Below are positions 12,601 to 24,560 of a DNA stretch of 64,000 nucleotides, in pieces. Positions within the stretch are counted from its first letter, which is position 1. Each line of letters opens with the position of its first letter. The stretch comes from Lingula anatina (Eukaryota > Brachiopoda > Lingulata > Lingulida > Lingulidae): the NCBI RefSeq assembly GCF_001039355.2, contig NW_019775468.1, forward strand, positions 97,620-161,619, given 5' to 3'. The notes below the pieces were generated by a model. It was not told the origin of the DNA and made no database searches. It saw nothing but the letters and a program-made list of their open reading frames with translations. A program made the position numbers and the translations under genes.

Positions 12601-13187
12601 AGAGGTCTACACTTAAATGCCCCGTTATCTTTTGCAGATAAACTCCTCTGTTATCTTATGACGGTGCCGACAACGATCTCATCGAACTACGTGAAATAAA
12701 AGTTAAGTAAGGGGGTCCATTTAAGCCACACTATACATATCTGGTTTCAAGAATGACCTGATGTTATCATGGCCTTTTGAACGGCATTTGTTATCTGAAT
12801 ATAGTGTCGGTCATTTAAATATGATCCAACCAACTTGATAAACATACATAGAGAAATAACATCAATTTACAATGAATACTTCAAAATGAGTACTAATGTT
12901 CATATCTCAAATGAACGTCAAAAACACCATTAATTACATTAATTACATTCATTATAGCATCAGGAAACGACAGGCCTGATAAAAGGAGATACAGGTCAAT
13001 TTTGACTTATTTTTGGGAAGTCCAAAATTGTCAGAATGGTCAGATGAGAGTCAATTATATCTTTCCAAACCCTGTAGAATTAATTATTCAAGGTGTGACG
13101 GAGAACCCACGAGCTGGAGCACACTATTGTCCTCCATTGATTGTTCTGTGCTCAATAGAAAAAGTGTAGAAATACCAAAACAAAGCT

Positions 13188-13548
13188 ATGGGGCGATTCA
13201 GCAAAATGGTGTGGATTGGCTGTTTTTCCATATTATGTGCTTTACTACTGGTACATTGTTTTGTGAACATGAGTATCTATGCTGAAATACACGGTGACAC
13301 CGATACTGGTAGATTGCCGAAAGATCCACGAACTGAAGAGAAATCGCACAATATGAGTTTTGCTGCCAAAGGAGACGGTAACCTTTTTTGCCGATTATAG
13401 TTTATATAAGGTTTATGTTGTCTACAATGTCAGTGGTCGTTTTTAATTACTGAAGTTCGCTCGTTTGCCTCTCAACGAAATGCATTTCGTAAAATTTGGT
13501 ATGTTTTATTTCATTTCAGAAAGAAACTTTAATCTGCTTGTCTGTAGG
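13188..13548 (+). CDS. Alternative first exon of galactosyltransferase C, followed by exon 2 relic
   Basis: The exon 13188-13377 is 190 nt, the same length and end phase as exon 1 of gene A, and keeps a donor (GAGACG|GTAACC). It encodes MGRFSKM, a membrane segment (VWIGCFSILCALLLVH) and a stem. The phase fits exon 2 of gene C at 14413, so a second gene C isoform with a different tail and anchor is possible. Alternatively it belongs to a decayed copy: 13520-13548, after atttcag, resembles only the first bases of exon 2 and then diverges into a stop. Coding potential is seen; use is inference. Confidence 0.55.
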
Positions 13549-14060
13549 TTTGGCAATTGGTGTTTTATTATCCTAAACTGCTAAAGCTAATTTGACACAT
13601 TTGTGTCCTTTCATTCATCTCGATGCGTGCCTCTTCCTTGTTGACATTTACCTAGATGCAGGTGCAATGAGCATAGCATGCCTTTCACCAACTTTAAGAT
13701 GCTTGTGCTTGTGACTGTCTTTGGTTTTTATATCGCTTTTCTCAACAAAGCTTTTACCGTAATGCTCTATGGATATTTTTCCATAACTAGCCCTATTTCA
13801 ATTCCACCATGCATAGACAATGTGCGCACAGTAAAAGATTTAGTAACGCGCACATCTTCCTGTGTTACGACACATTGATTTGCCTTAATGGTAGCCATAA
13901 TTAGAAACTGTTATGCAGCACTTTTTGCATCATTTGGAGGTTAAAACGCTCTTTAATGAACAACAAAGGTGGTTTGTCAACCCAGGCAAAATACCAATAA
14001 GCTGCTTTTAGATCAAATTATATCAAAGGAGGAAATATTAGACTTACATGAACAAGAGCA

Positions 14061-16241
14061 ATGTGGAGAATAAGGAACATTGTATGTTTTGTCAATTTCG
14101 CCATATTGTGTGCTAACGTGTATCTATGGATGAACACTTGTGTTCAAATGGATGGTAACATAGATACAGTCAGGATATTTGAACCTCCACAAACCGGAGA
14201 GAAATTGCGCCACAAGAGCGATGCTGCAAAGGAACAAGGTGACCTAGATACACTTTTTGATTGCGTTTAAGCGGTTGAACGATAAAATATAGAATAAAAA
14301 CCAATTTAATATGCATTTACTGGCGTTTTGAAATATCTCCGTTTATCTCTGCTGTCTAGCAACAATATGAACTTCATAATGAATTTGCATTTTTTTTTTC
14401 ATTTAATTTCAGAAGCAAAATATAGGATCCTTTGTTGGATATTGACAGACCCAGATGATTTGGACAATAGAACGATTCATGTCAAAAATACATGGACACA
14501 AAAGTGTGATATTCGCTTATTCATGAGCTCCAAAGAGAACAAAAGCTTTCCTACGATTGGACTAAATGTTAGCAGCGGCAGAGAGCATATTTCAGCTAAG
14601 TCAAAAGCGGCTTGGACGTACGTCCACAACAATTTTGCCGAGCAAGCAGAATATTTCATTAAAGCTGATCCAGATACTTATGTAATCGTAGAAAACTTAC
14701 GAAAGTACCTTTCTCATCGCGATCCAACAGTAGCGGAATATATCGGCCATACTTTGAAATTAAAACGGCACAACTTCACGTACATGAGCGGAGGATCGGG
14801 AATTGTACTTTCCAGAGAAGCTCTTCGACTTCTAGTCACAAAAGCTTTCCCACTACGACCCACCTGTATTCCTGACGGTGAAGGTGAGGGTATGCCCTTG
14901 TTATTTCCAAGAATGGCAACATTTGGGATAACAACTTGGTTAATCCCCCCCCCCCCACCATTTGTTTCACAAACGTTACTATTAAATAATTCTAAAAAGA
15001 TTAAAATATTGCCTTTTTGCTATTTACAACCCAATTTACTGTCTCACTTCTTACAAAGGTTCTTACAATACCGAGTTTCATCTGCATTGTTCTTACTGTG
15101 CACTAAAGCCTAGGTCCCAACTACGTTTTGGACGCACGGTTTTTAGGTTCCTTGCGTCCGGCTAGGACGTAGCTAGATCGCACGTAGCGGCTGTTGATCA
15201 TGTCGAAAAGTTTCTACGCGCTGTTTGCGTCCTCCAATAGTCGCACGATGGATGTGCTCCTCACGCACGCACTCCCTCGTTTTCCCCATTTTTTGGCCGT
15301 AGACCGCACATAGCAGCCCGTATGTTCGGTTTGGACCTAGGCTTAACTGACGTGTTTCGAAACATGTTTGACATACTGTCACTGTCATGTCTCATCAATA
15401 TGTATAATTAAAGTACTGACGTTATCGTTGCGAAATGATATTCTTTGAATATTGTTGGCATTTAAGACTTACTTCACGGATATTTTTCACTTTATCTCAG
15501 GCGAGGACTGGAAGACTGCTCAGTGCCTTTCCATGGTTGGAGCTAAAGCTGTCAATACCAGTGATGAATTTGGTAGAGAGAGGTTTTTACTCTATAGACC
15601 GGAAATACACATCCTGGGCCTCTACCCGCCGTGGTTTTATGAGAAAGATCAGAACAACGCTAGACGGGTACTGGGACAATTATTCCACTTTATAACCTCG
15701 GTTTTGATAGAGTCAAACACAAGTCAACAAAGATTTTATTGTACAATTAAATCAAAGGCAATGTTCATAATTGAAAGTTATCAAACGCCAGCCGAAAATT
15801 TTTCATGCCATTAGCTTACGGTCAACCTAGACGTAGTAGCTTTCATCAGACTGACGTGAGCAGAGGTTGACACTCACTGACAGCTAAGAGGTATATACAG
15901 TCAATGACTGTCAACAACTGCTCTCATCAGTCTGGTGAAGGCCTCGTCCAGGTTGACCGTAAGGTAACGGTATGAAAGTATTTATTTATGATTCAACTAC
16001 CAAACTAATGAACATTTTTGCTCAAAGGAACTGTTATTTTAACGATTTAAATGCAAATTTAATAATGACTATTTAGGGATATATATTTGGTCAAAAAACA
16101 TTCACAGGTTTATTTTATCTTACTTTTCAGGGAATAAACTGCTGTAGTGACTTTCCTATAGCATTCCACTACATAAACCCCTTGGAGATGTATGTGTTCG
16201 ACTATCTTTTGAACCGTGTACAAGTCATGAGGACGAACTAG
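14061..16241 (+). CDS. C1GALT1-like beta-1,3-galactosyltransferase, gene C (GT31)
   Basis: Exons 14061-14238, 14413-14883, 15501-15667, 16131-16241; phases 1, 1, 0; stop TAG at 16239-16241; predicted 308 aa. The membrane segment is IVCFVNFAILCANVYLWM. The catalytic domain starts EAKYRILCWILTDPDD; DPD is at 145-147; MSGGSG, the GEDW...CL segment and CCSDFPIAFHY are conserved. All splice sites are standard, including the exon 2 donor that is altered in gene B. Intron 2 contains a 237-bp Harbinger-like insertion and intron 3 a foldback element. It is the most intact member of the array. Core 1 synthesis is the family role; the actual acceptor is unknown. Confidence 0.92.
15107..15343. mobile_element. 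237-bp PIF/Harbinger-like MITE in intron 2 of gene C
   Basis: Ends are inverted: AGCCTAGGTCC at the left and GGACCTAGGCT at the right, with further partial pairing. It is flanked by TAA at 15104-15106 and 15344-15346. Removing the element and one TAA gives cactaactgacgtg, which matches the empty site in gene B (cactaattgacgtg). A 3-bp TAA target duplication is typical of PIF/Harbinger elements. It has no transposase. Confidence 0.75.
15766..15990. mobile_element. Foldback element in intron 3 of gene C
   Basis: Homologous to 10783-10989. Outer arms around ttagcttacggtcaacct and aggttgaccgtaaggtaacgg pair. The inner part differs from gene B and forms a second nested inverted repeat (atcagactgacgtgagcag with ctgctctcatcagtctg). 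No coding. Confidence 0.65.
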
Positions 16242-17259
16242 GATAGGTGACGATTATTACAAACTGAAAAGTGCATGCCGTCGGTAATTTTGATGATTTC
16301 TTCGTTTGATTTTTCTTTTTTTATTCGGATCAGTTTCTGATAGTTTTTCTGTGGCCGTTTTAAATGTTTGGTTTCTTGCAAACTTGGAGCAGCTTTTATG
16401 GAAATCACTTTTTCCGTGTCTCTGTCGTGGTAATTCAGACAAGATTTCTTTTGTATCTAGAAAGGCAGTCAGAGAGCGCGGACCGACGCAAAAGCCAATG
16501 ATGAAGAATGCTTTAAAATTCTTGTAACCAGTGGGTGATGTGGATCACTTCTCACCACCATATTCTAATCACTTAGAAGCCCATTCGTGACATATCCAGT
16601 AAATTCCATCAAAATCCATGTAAAATTTATCGAGTTATCCTGGTGACAAACAAACACAAACGCCGCCAAAGGCATTTGTCAATTATCCCAGTTTTGGCTC
16701 AGTAAATCCCCGAGACGACCCCACCCAAAGTCATTATTTGCAAAATATTGTCAAAATGAATACAACAGAAAAGCAACCGCCAGACGGCGGCAACAGGCGA
16801 CGGCTGCGACTTCAACGCACCCAAAGTTTTTATTTTCACCTAATTGGAAAGAGGGTCGGGTTTACAGGTGCTTACTAGATGCAGAAGTATCTTAGTTCCG
16901 CGTCGAATGGTAATTCCAATACGAATGATCCTTTGAACGTTCCAGGAGGCTTTATGGCATCAGGATCATCTCACTGATTATTTACAAATTATGCATAAAG
17001 GTTTTGATTGCATTTAATTTTGGGGTACATAAACGAAAGCTTGGTGATGCTGGAATATACATGTAGGGAATATCGTTTACTGGATAATACGCCGCAAAAT
17101 CTTACATGAATGTAAAAAAAGCAAACAACTCAAATGTTTCTGTAAGTTTCAAGTATATGCTTTTTGCCATTTGAATACTTTTAGCGGAAACTTTGAAATT
17201 CTCTGCATTGCCAAGATCATGATTTCTTCAAAGAAATAGTTTTAATGTTATAACTGTTG

Positions 17260-19738
17260 CAACATAATACAAGCATGAGACCGGGGAGGCCCCCCTCTCT
17301 CTCAGCGGATTCCGAAAGTTAACATAAAAACTGATAATTTTCAATTCTTGCTTTTGATAAAAAGTGAATACTACAAGCTCATTTTTTGCCACAAATAGCT
17401 CATTTTCTTAAATGATTCCATTAGAACCATCTGAGATAGCTGAATTTGGAGTAGTGATGTCAGAAATGATCGAGTACGGTGCAGCAAACGACTAAAACTT
17501 TCTTTGCGGTTATTTCCCCATTTATATTCTCTTTAATGTTTTGCGAGAATAAAATAAAATGGGAAATGAAAATTGATTCAAACGTGTTTAAATTTTTTTA
17601 TATTTTAAAAGTAGCGCAAGTAATCTTTGAGTATGTTAACCACTAGATAACACTCATAACACGATTGCTTTTGAGATAAATGGTTGTTCAGTTTAGTTTT
17701 ATTTGTTAACAAACATGAGAAAAACGCATGGTCAAGTGCGGTATACAAGGTTTCGTGAGGTTGCCACTGAAGAGCTCAGGCTGAAGATTTCCCATGATAA
17801 ACGGAATGCATTGAGTTTGCCACCTTAACAAAATCACGACAAAAAATCCACCATAAAGGTTATATTTATTATCAGTTAATGTTGTTTGCTTGATCAATGA
17901 TTTACAAAATAGCATCTCAGTTAATTTTCATATTTCTTAATGAAGATCAGTTGTTGCGTTCACTTTCACTTTCATATTTGCTGTCGTAAAAACTTTTTAA
18001 TAAAAACAGACATCCCCCACTTGGATACACTACAATAACTAGGTGCACGATCTAAAAACACTACAAAACATATAATACATGCATAAATATTATATAATAT
18101 CATCATAGAATAAGGAATAATGTACATGTACTATAGTAATATGTATAATAATTAAAACGACTTACATAGTGTATAAAGTGGCCAGCGAATAACATATAAA
18201 AGACTACAGTACAAGTACAGTTTATGTTCCACAGAATTGTAGAGGGCGCTCTGGTCCTCTGGCAGTGCTAGGCTTTTTAGACTACATATATGTACACAAC
18301 TCCACAGAAATATTAATTAATTCAACAGAGTTACTTTAAAGCACGAAAAATATTTTGGCCTGTGTCGTTCTGTCCTCTCACTCACCAAATCATGTTCAAA
18401 GATACTTGTAACTTTAAAAATGTGAATTTTCCTATACATCTCATTGGAATATCAGATTCAAATCAATTACAAGTACTCCAATAATATGGCCTTCTTTATT
18501 ACTCTTTTCTTAATGGTAATTTTTACTGACATCTTTTTGTTTATAGCAGGAGTTGACAGGCATCCCACTTTCCCAACTTAACTCTTCTTACTCTTTGAAC
18601 ATTTTCATTTTCTAAAGCTTCCAATAAAACTGAGCATTAAAGTTAATAAAATCATTAAACAAACTTCTGTTAAAGCATTTGGCAGATTTTTTACAATTGC
18701 CCCAAGTCATTGCAAGTTATATAATTGTTATCTTTAATCCAATTGTTTAGAATTGACATGATACATTGTTCAAATCATTCTCTCCACACCTCCACTGTGG
18801 TGAAAATATTGCCAAAGTATAAATATGTTGGCATTCATGCAAGACTACCATGTAACTAACAAGAACAAAAAGCAAATCCAATGGAATGCCCAACAATACT
18901 TAAATCAAGAAAAACACACATATTAGGATACCCAGACTTCAGATAAAGGGGACAAAAAATTGAGATATTTTCTCCCTCAGCAGTTAAAATCTATCATTTA
19001 TGTTACTGGATTTCTATGCAATTAGCACCATTCTATAAGTGAATATAAAACCCATCACTTTCTTTAAAATGCAAGCAACAAATAGGAATAAAGAAACAGA
19101 TGAAAGTGAAAAACCAGCAAATCTCGAAATATGCTCACACACTAAATGTTGGCATGGGAGGCTTTTTTTTTAAATGCAGACAAATCATTCTCCTAGTGTA
19201 GTATCCCCCATGAATGGTTTGGTTGATAAGTCTTACAAAAATCTAAAGTCAAAGCCCAAATCTTACAGCAAAATTGAAATGCAGACAATTGTCTTTTGAG
19301 AAGATAACAAACGGGCTTTATATAAGTATAACAATTGAGTTTACAAACTTTAAAAATGCAACAATAATTGTTTGACAGATTCTGAATGGCTTGCGTTATG
19401 TGCAAACTTCAATAACTAAGACTAAAATAGTTTACCCTTCCCGAGTCTCGGAAGAAAAAGTAAAAATTTACAAACTGCTTAATGGAGGCAACCATTTCTA
19501 GTTAAAGTCCACCCCCAACCCCCACCCCAAAATCTCTCCCCTTAAAAAAAGCAGGTGCTGTAAGTTACACAAACAACCAACAAATGGTTGACAATAATAT
19601 CTTTGAGGTAATTTTTGGATATTTTGCAAATTGGGACTCTGAAGATCCCCCCTCCCCAATACTTTATCCTTCATATATATATATATATATGTATCAGTGT
19701 CCCTTCTGATAGGTCCCTCTGTTAAACTGAAGCTCAAA
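17260..19738 (-). other. Likely laminin gamma 3' UTR and intergenic spacer
   Basis: There is no gene in this stretch. It follows the laminin stop codon on the minus strand. AATAAA candidates on that strand lie at 18495-18500 and 17865-17870, either of which could end the 3' UTR. A short TA microsatellite is at about 19675-19690. The left part, to about 17.6 kb, is the far flank of galactosyltransferase unit C. Confidence 0.4.
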
Positions 19739-22700
19739 CTATCGCCTGCCCTGCGCTCCAGATTCCAGCTTGGGCCGTTTAAAGCAGCCATCTGGCAAGA
19801 CGTCCTTAATCTGCTGAATATTCTCTACTTGTTCTCGTAGGTGTATAAGATCCAGAGTATACTGTTCCATTTGCTGCAGCTGAATTAATTGAGCTTTTGA
19901 AAGTTCTTTTAATTTCTTATCAATTTCAGCTTCCAACAGTGCTTTATCTGCTTCAGCTAGATTTTTCTCCAGAATATCCAAACGTGAAGTGTCAATCATT
20001 TCTAAATTAGCTGTAATAACAAAAACATTGTATTAAGGTGGAATGTCAGTAAAATGTATGGCAACTTAAACAAACAAACATGATATGTTCAATGTGAACA
20101 CTAACAACTATGTATCACACAACCAGAGAACAAAATAATCATTCATTTTAGTTTCATAAAGGGCAATGGACAGGTTCAGACAGATCATTTTTTTAACATA
20201 AAAAATCTGTTAACTGACAAATAATACAGAATAATGCCATTGCCCTTAACTATGCCATCACAAAATCAGATTTAAAGTGACACAAAGCTCTCTACTAAAT
20301 GAAGTTGTTGTGCAAAGACTTTGTAAGTCCATGCTTGGTGAGTAAATAGCAAGTCTCACTGACCTTCTGAAGACTTCCCAATCATCAGTAATTAAGACTT
20401 ACCTAATTCTGACAGAATGTCGTTAACATCTTTTAGTGCTTTTCCCACTTTGTCTGAAGATTCCTGAGCACTGGCTTTGGCTCTATCTGCCTTTCTAAGA
20501 GCCTGAAAAAGTTTACAACAATGATAAGGAAACTGTTCATTAGTACAGATATCAAGGGAAAAGGGCAAGTAATAATTGCAAATAGGAAGTATTATAATTA
20601 TTGGTATTTCTTCAATACTAAAACCATAATACTAAAGTATAATATGTATAAAACACTGCACCCATACTGTCAATTTTTTCACCCCTTTGTACAATCCTAA
20701 ACCACACTTCAGTTGCCAGTAAATTAATGCTTTATAATCTACCTGGTCTGTGAGATTCTTGTCCACATCAGCTTGACCATCAAAGTCCATCAGTTTATCT
20801 GCTGCTGCCTTCACATCACCCTCCAAGGCATCTGCTCTATCCCTGGCGGCAGTGGCGGCATTCTTCGTCTCCTGGGCTTCTCCTAAGATTTTTGTTGCTT
20901 CCTACAAACATCAACATGTTCAGATAAATGCACCAAACAAGTTATAAATGTTAAGTATTTCAACATTATCAAAAGTTAAAAAAACAAAAACAAACTTCAT
21001 ACTTTTTGCCATACTAATGGCTAATTTAGTAACTTGCTAACAATACTTTGAAAAAGACCCCTAGTTACCGTGGCAGCCATTTCAGAAATGTCCTTGGCCT
21101 CCAGAGCGAGTTTCTCTGCCAGCGTGGCGTTGGCCTCGGCACCACTCAGGGCGTCCCTGGCCTGCTGTGTCTTCCTGTTGGCCTCGTCCAAGAGGCTCTC
21201 GATGTCTGGAATCTTCTTCATGGCTTCCTCCGCCTGCGCCTTGCTACGCTGCACCTGGTCATCAAAATCTACCAGAAAGAAACAGAATATCAATTATCAA
21301 AGTCCTTAATCTTACCACATTTTCTTGACACCTATTATTTTTCACTCGAACCATCTCCCTTTAAAATGCTTTGTAAGAAATCTGTTACCCTCTAAACTGA
21401 TTTCTATCAGATAAAACAACAGTGTTATACAAAAGGGAAGGTATATCTTCCAGTTTGGTTAACTGTTCAAAACGTGAAACCATACAAAACTGTTTTAATG
21501 GTCAGTTTGTGATGACCTCTCATAAACCCACCTTTCAAAATTGCCAAAGTTTTCTGAGCATCCTTCAGGGTTTTCTCTCCTTTGGCCACGGCGTCTCTGG
21601 CCACGGCTCTGGCGGCATCAGCCTCCGCTAACAGCTCATCAGCTATCTAAACGTCACAACGAGACAATTAATAAACAGAATTATGCCAAGTTTTAATGTC
21701 ATTACATTTACATCCCAGTAAAGGTATCACAGTGAGGGCTGATACAGCCTACGAGGCATGAACTTCTCTAAAGACATCATGTGCAGAATTGAAATTGTCC
21801 ATTTACACTTCCATTCTGTTCAAGAACATTTTGACCCAAGAAGAGTTTTAGTTTATAAGACATGGACCTTTAATATCTCACATAGCTTCACCACAAGACT
21901 CCTGCTATCAAATGTGCAATAACTACAGCTCAAACCTGTCAGCTATACAACATATCTCCCCTATCAATAAGTTGACAATGTGGAATATAACCCATATATG
22001 CAATGAAGTATTCAACCTAGATCTACCTGTTGTTGCCTGATGCCATCTTGGAGTAGTTCCTCAGCTGTAGCTCTCTGTTCAGTCACGTCTTTCATCAATT
22101 CCTCATTTTCCTTGATCAGTGTCTCAGCATCATCTTTAATACCCGCAGCCTGACAAAGAAAGACAACTTGAACGTCCATAACTCCATTACAATAAACAGG
22201 ACCAATCAATAAGTCACACATAAGTATATTTACTGGTCAAATTCTAGAGAAACAATTGGTTCAAAATGAATACCACTTTAATAATTTTTCACTGAGTTAA
22301 CTTCGAATAGGCTACGGCCCCATTCAGAATAGGGAACTAATTGGTTGAAGGGTCAAATATGGCAACCCACTACAAAGCTTGCTGCCTAATCCACTAATAG
22401 ACAATGAATAGATATCCTGTGGGGAAGTATTCAAGTGGGTCAGCCATATTTGACCCTCGTACTTGTTAGCCCCCTATTCTGAATGGGGCCTAACAGATAC
22501 AAATTAATGATAACTTACATCATTTTTGGTGCCAGTGATATTGGTGCGGAGGTCTGGGAGTTTCAGGTCTGGTAACATCAGAGATCCCGCACTGGTATAC
22601 AGGTCCAGGGCCTCATTATAGGCATCCACGGCCAGGTCCCGCGCCTGCTTTGACAGCTGCTCGGTTCTGTCGTAAAGATCACTGGACCCAGACACCCTAG

Positions 22701-24206
22701 AGAGAAAATTTATGAATAAGAAAGCATTTTACTGGGAGAGTATCTAAGAATGATGATAATTTTTTATAAGGATTAAAAGCTGATTGTAGTGAGGTTCAAA
22801 ACAACAATTTATCTTATTCTCATAATTTTATCTGGTTCAATATGAAGACATTAAACTACAAATTTTACAAATGATAACATATATTTATCGTTGGGCAACC
22901 AAAAACATTATCAACTTTTTATCTGTTCTCAATCAAAGGAACAAAAACTTTTATAGTTTTCATTTCTTAAGTTGGTATTTTTTTATCATCAGATTTATTT
23001 CTTCATCAAACACTCACTGATCCTTTAATTTCTTAATCTGCTCAGCTGTCTTGTCTGGCTCCTCTGACGTCTGCTGCAGCAGTTGCAAGGCCTCCTGGGA
23101 GATATTCAGGGCCGTCCTTGACGTCTGATCTATAGCACTAGCCTCCTCCTCTTGTCTACAAACACAATACTCAACTAGTTACAAGGTAAAAATCAGGTCA
23201 ATTTTGTTGCATTTTACTGATCTTACTTTTATTATCTATTTATTTATTCATTCATTCATTTGTTTCCGCAATATAAATTATTTTAGCTAAATCAAAAATA
23301 AATGCAAATAATAAAAACTTCTCTGTCCTTCTGTAAACATCCACACCCCATCAGACAGCTCTGCACTTACTTCTCCACCAGTTGCCTTGCCTCTCGTGAC
23401 ATATTGGTCAGTTGTGCTGACTGTTGACCAGCGAGAGCCAGGGCATCCTTTGCCTTCATCAGCGCCCTCTGGCCCTCATTCTGCAAGTACTGCTCGGCAT
23501 CGCTGAGTGCTGCTCCTGCCCGCGTGATGATGTCGTTTGCTGTGGCCAGATCAGAGTTGACGGAGCTGACGCTGGTTTCTCCCTTCTGTACATTATTAGC
23601 TATGGTCTGAACCTGTACCATCAGCTCTCCTAAAGCCTCATTCAACATGGACAGCTCTTTGCCTATTGGGCTTCCCTCACCTTCAATTATACATCAAATT
23701 ATATATCATTATATAAAACTTTCATCCGCCACGGTCCAACCAGTTCTTTTAATGTAACAAAAATTATTTCAATGTTTCAATCACCCTAATGGACACAGTG
23801 GTTTTATAATTATCAATAATAACAAGCTGACACAATATAAATACCTAGATAAGCAAGGTCTAATTGTGCGGATCCTTATCAACGGGAAAATTTTCTATCA
23901 ATTCTATCAATTTCAGAAAATTTAGCATATTGATATTATTTCTTTAAAACATCAAATGAAGAAATCATCTAACAGAAAAAATATTCCAACCACACCTCAG
24001 CAAGAACCCACCTGATGCAAAGAGAGCGTCTGCCAGTAGTGCATTCACAGAGGCATTCACCTCATCCAGTCTTCTCAGAAATTCTGTGTCGTCGATGGTG
24101 GTGGTGTTTGGCTGCCCAATGCTGGCGATCATGTTCTGAAGGGTGATCAGCTTACGACGGTGTTCGTTCACTCTGTCCTGTACCAAACTATAGCATGGCG
24201 GACAGT
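19739..24206 (-). CDS. LAMC1: Laminin gamma-1-like: coiled-coil region and C-terminus (block A copy)
   Basis: The extracellular laminin gamma chain pairs with alpha and beta chains through this coiled coil to form basement-membrane laminin. Exons in transcript order: 24206-24012, 23680-23371, 23155-23018, 22696-22519, 22149-22027, 21646-21532, 21268-21069, 20901-20743, 20502-20403, 20010-19739; every junction has GT/AG ends and a matching phase. It begins DCPPCYSLVQDRV, equivalent to vertebrate CPACYRLVKDKV, whose cysteines link the chains. Ala/Glu/Lys-rich heptads follow. The end is VLPDGCFKRPKLE then SGAQGRR and TAG; the Cys of DGCF is the conserved beta-gamma disulfide residue. The Glu aligns with the vertebrate integrin-binding Glu but is followed by seven residues rather than two. 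This is the only copy with the stop codon. Confidence 0.95.
22317..22490. mobile_element. 174-bp MITE in laminin intron (block A copy)
   Basis: Terminal inverted repeats of about 55-60 bp: ggccccattcagaataggg ... gggtcaaatatggc at the left, with the complement at the right ending gaatggggcc. The element sits about 28 nt from exon 22519-22696. It is also present in the block B copy, so it predates the split of the haplotypes. Confidence 0.8.
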
Positions 24207-24242
24207 CTGAAACAAATAAATTATATATTTATATATATGTAT

Positions 24243-24246
<4 letters not shown>

Positions 24247-24298
<52 letters not shown>
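24247..24298. repeat. (GA)n microsatellite, length-variable between copies
   Basis: About 25 AG units here; the block B copy at 33268-33295 is short and interrupted. Intronic. Confidence 0.9.
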
Positions 24299-24300
<2 letters not shown>

Positions 24301-24560
24301 ACTGCAAATGAGTGACCGTTCACAAAACTGGAACCTGGATGACAATTATCATGGTGACCAAACATGATAATAATTATAGAAATTGATTCACAAAGTGGAA
24401 AGGAAAAATATAAGTATTTTACCACAGAATTACTTTTTCCTTAAAATCTCAAACTCCCACACCCTTCCCACTCACAATTAAGATACTCCAATCCAGATTT
24501 AATACACTGATCAATTCATCTGAACATTAAACCCTAGTGATCAGTTCAATGTTCCCTTAC

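Larger units (their letters stand above)
4120..17260 (+). repeat. Tandem array of three galactosyltransferase gene units
   Basis: Unit starts are marked by a shared sequence acacttaaat.ccc.gttat followed by tttgcagataaa near 4127, 7352 and 12610. Preceding sequence (ggtcagaacaagaggtctac) is shared at 7331 and 12591. Unit A is about 3.2 kb, B about 5.3 kb and C about 4.6 kb. B and C are much more alike, including the 3' region after exon 4, so the B/C duplication is the more recent. Similarity of the C unit fades near 17.26 kb. Confidence 0.85.

Noticed and set aside
24168-24425. Ser-Leu repeat frame
   Set aside because: Translation of a (GA)n microsatellite adjoining the coiled-coil exon.
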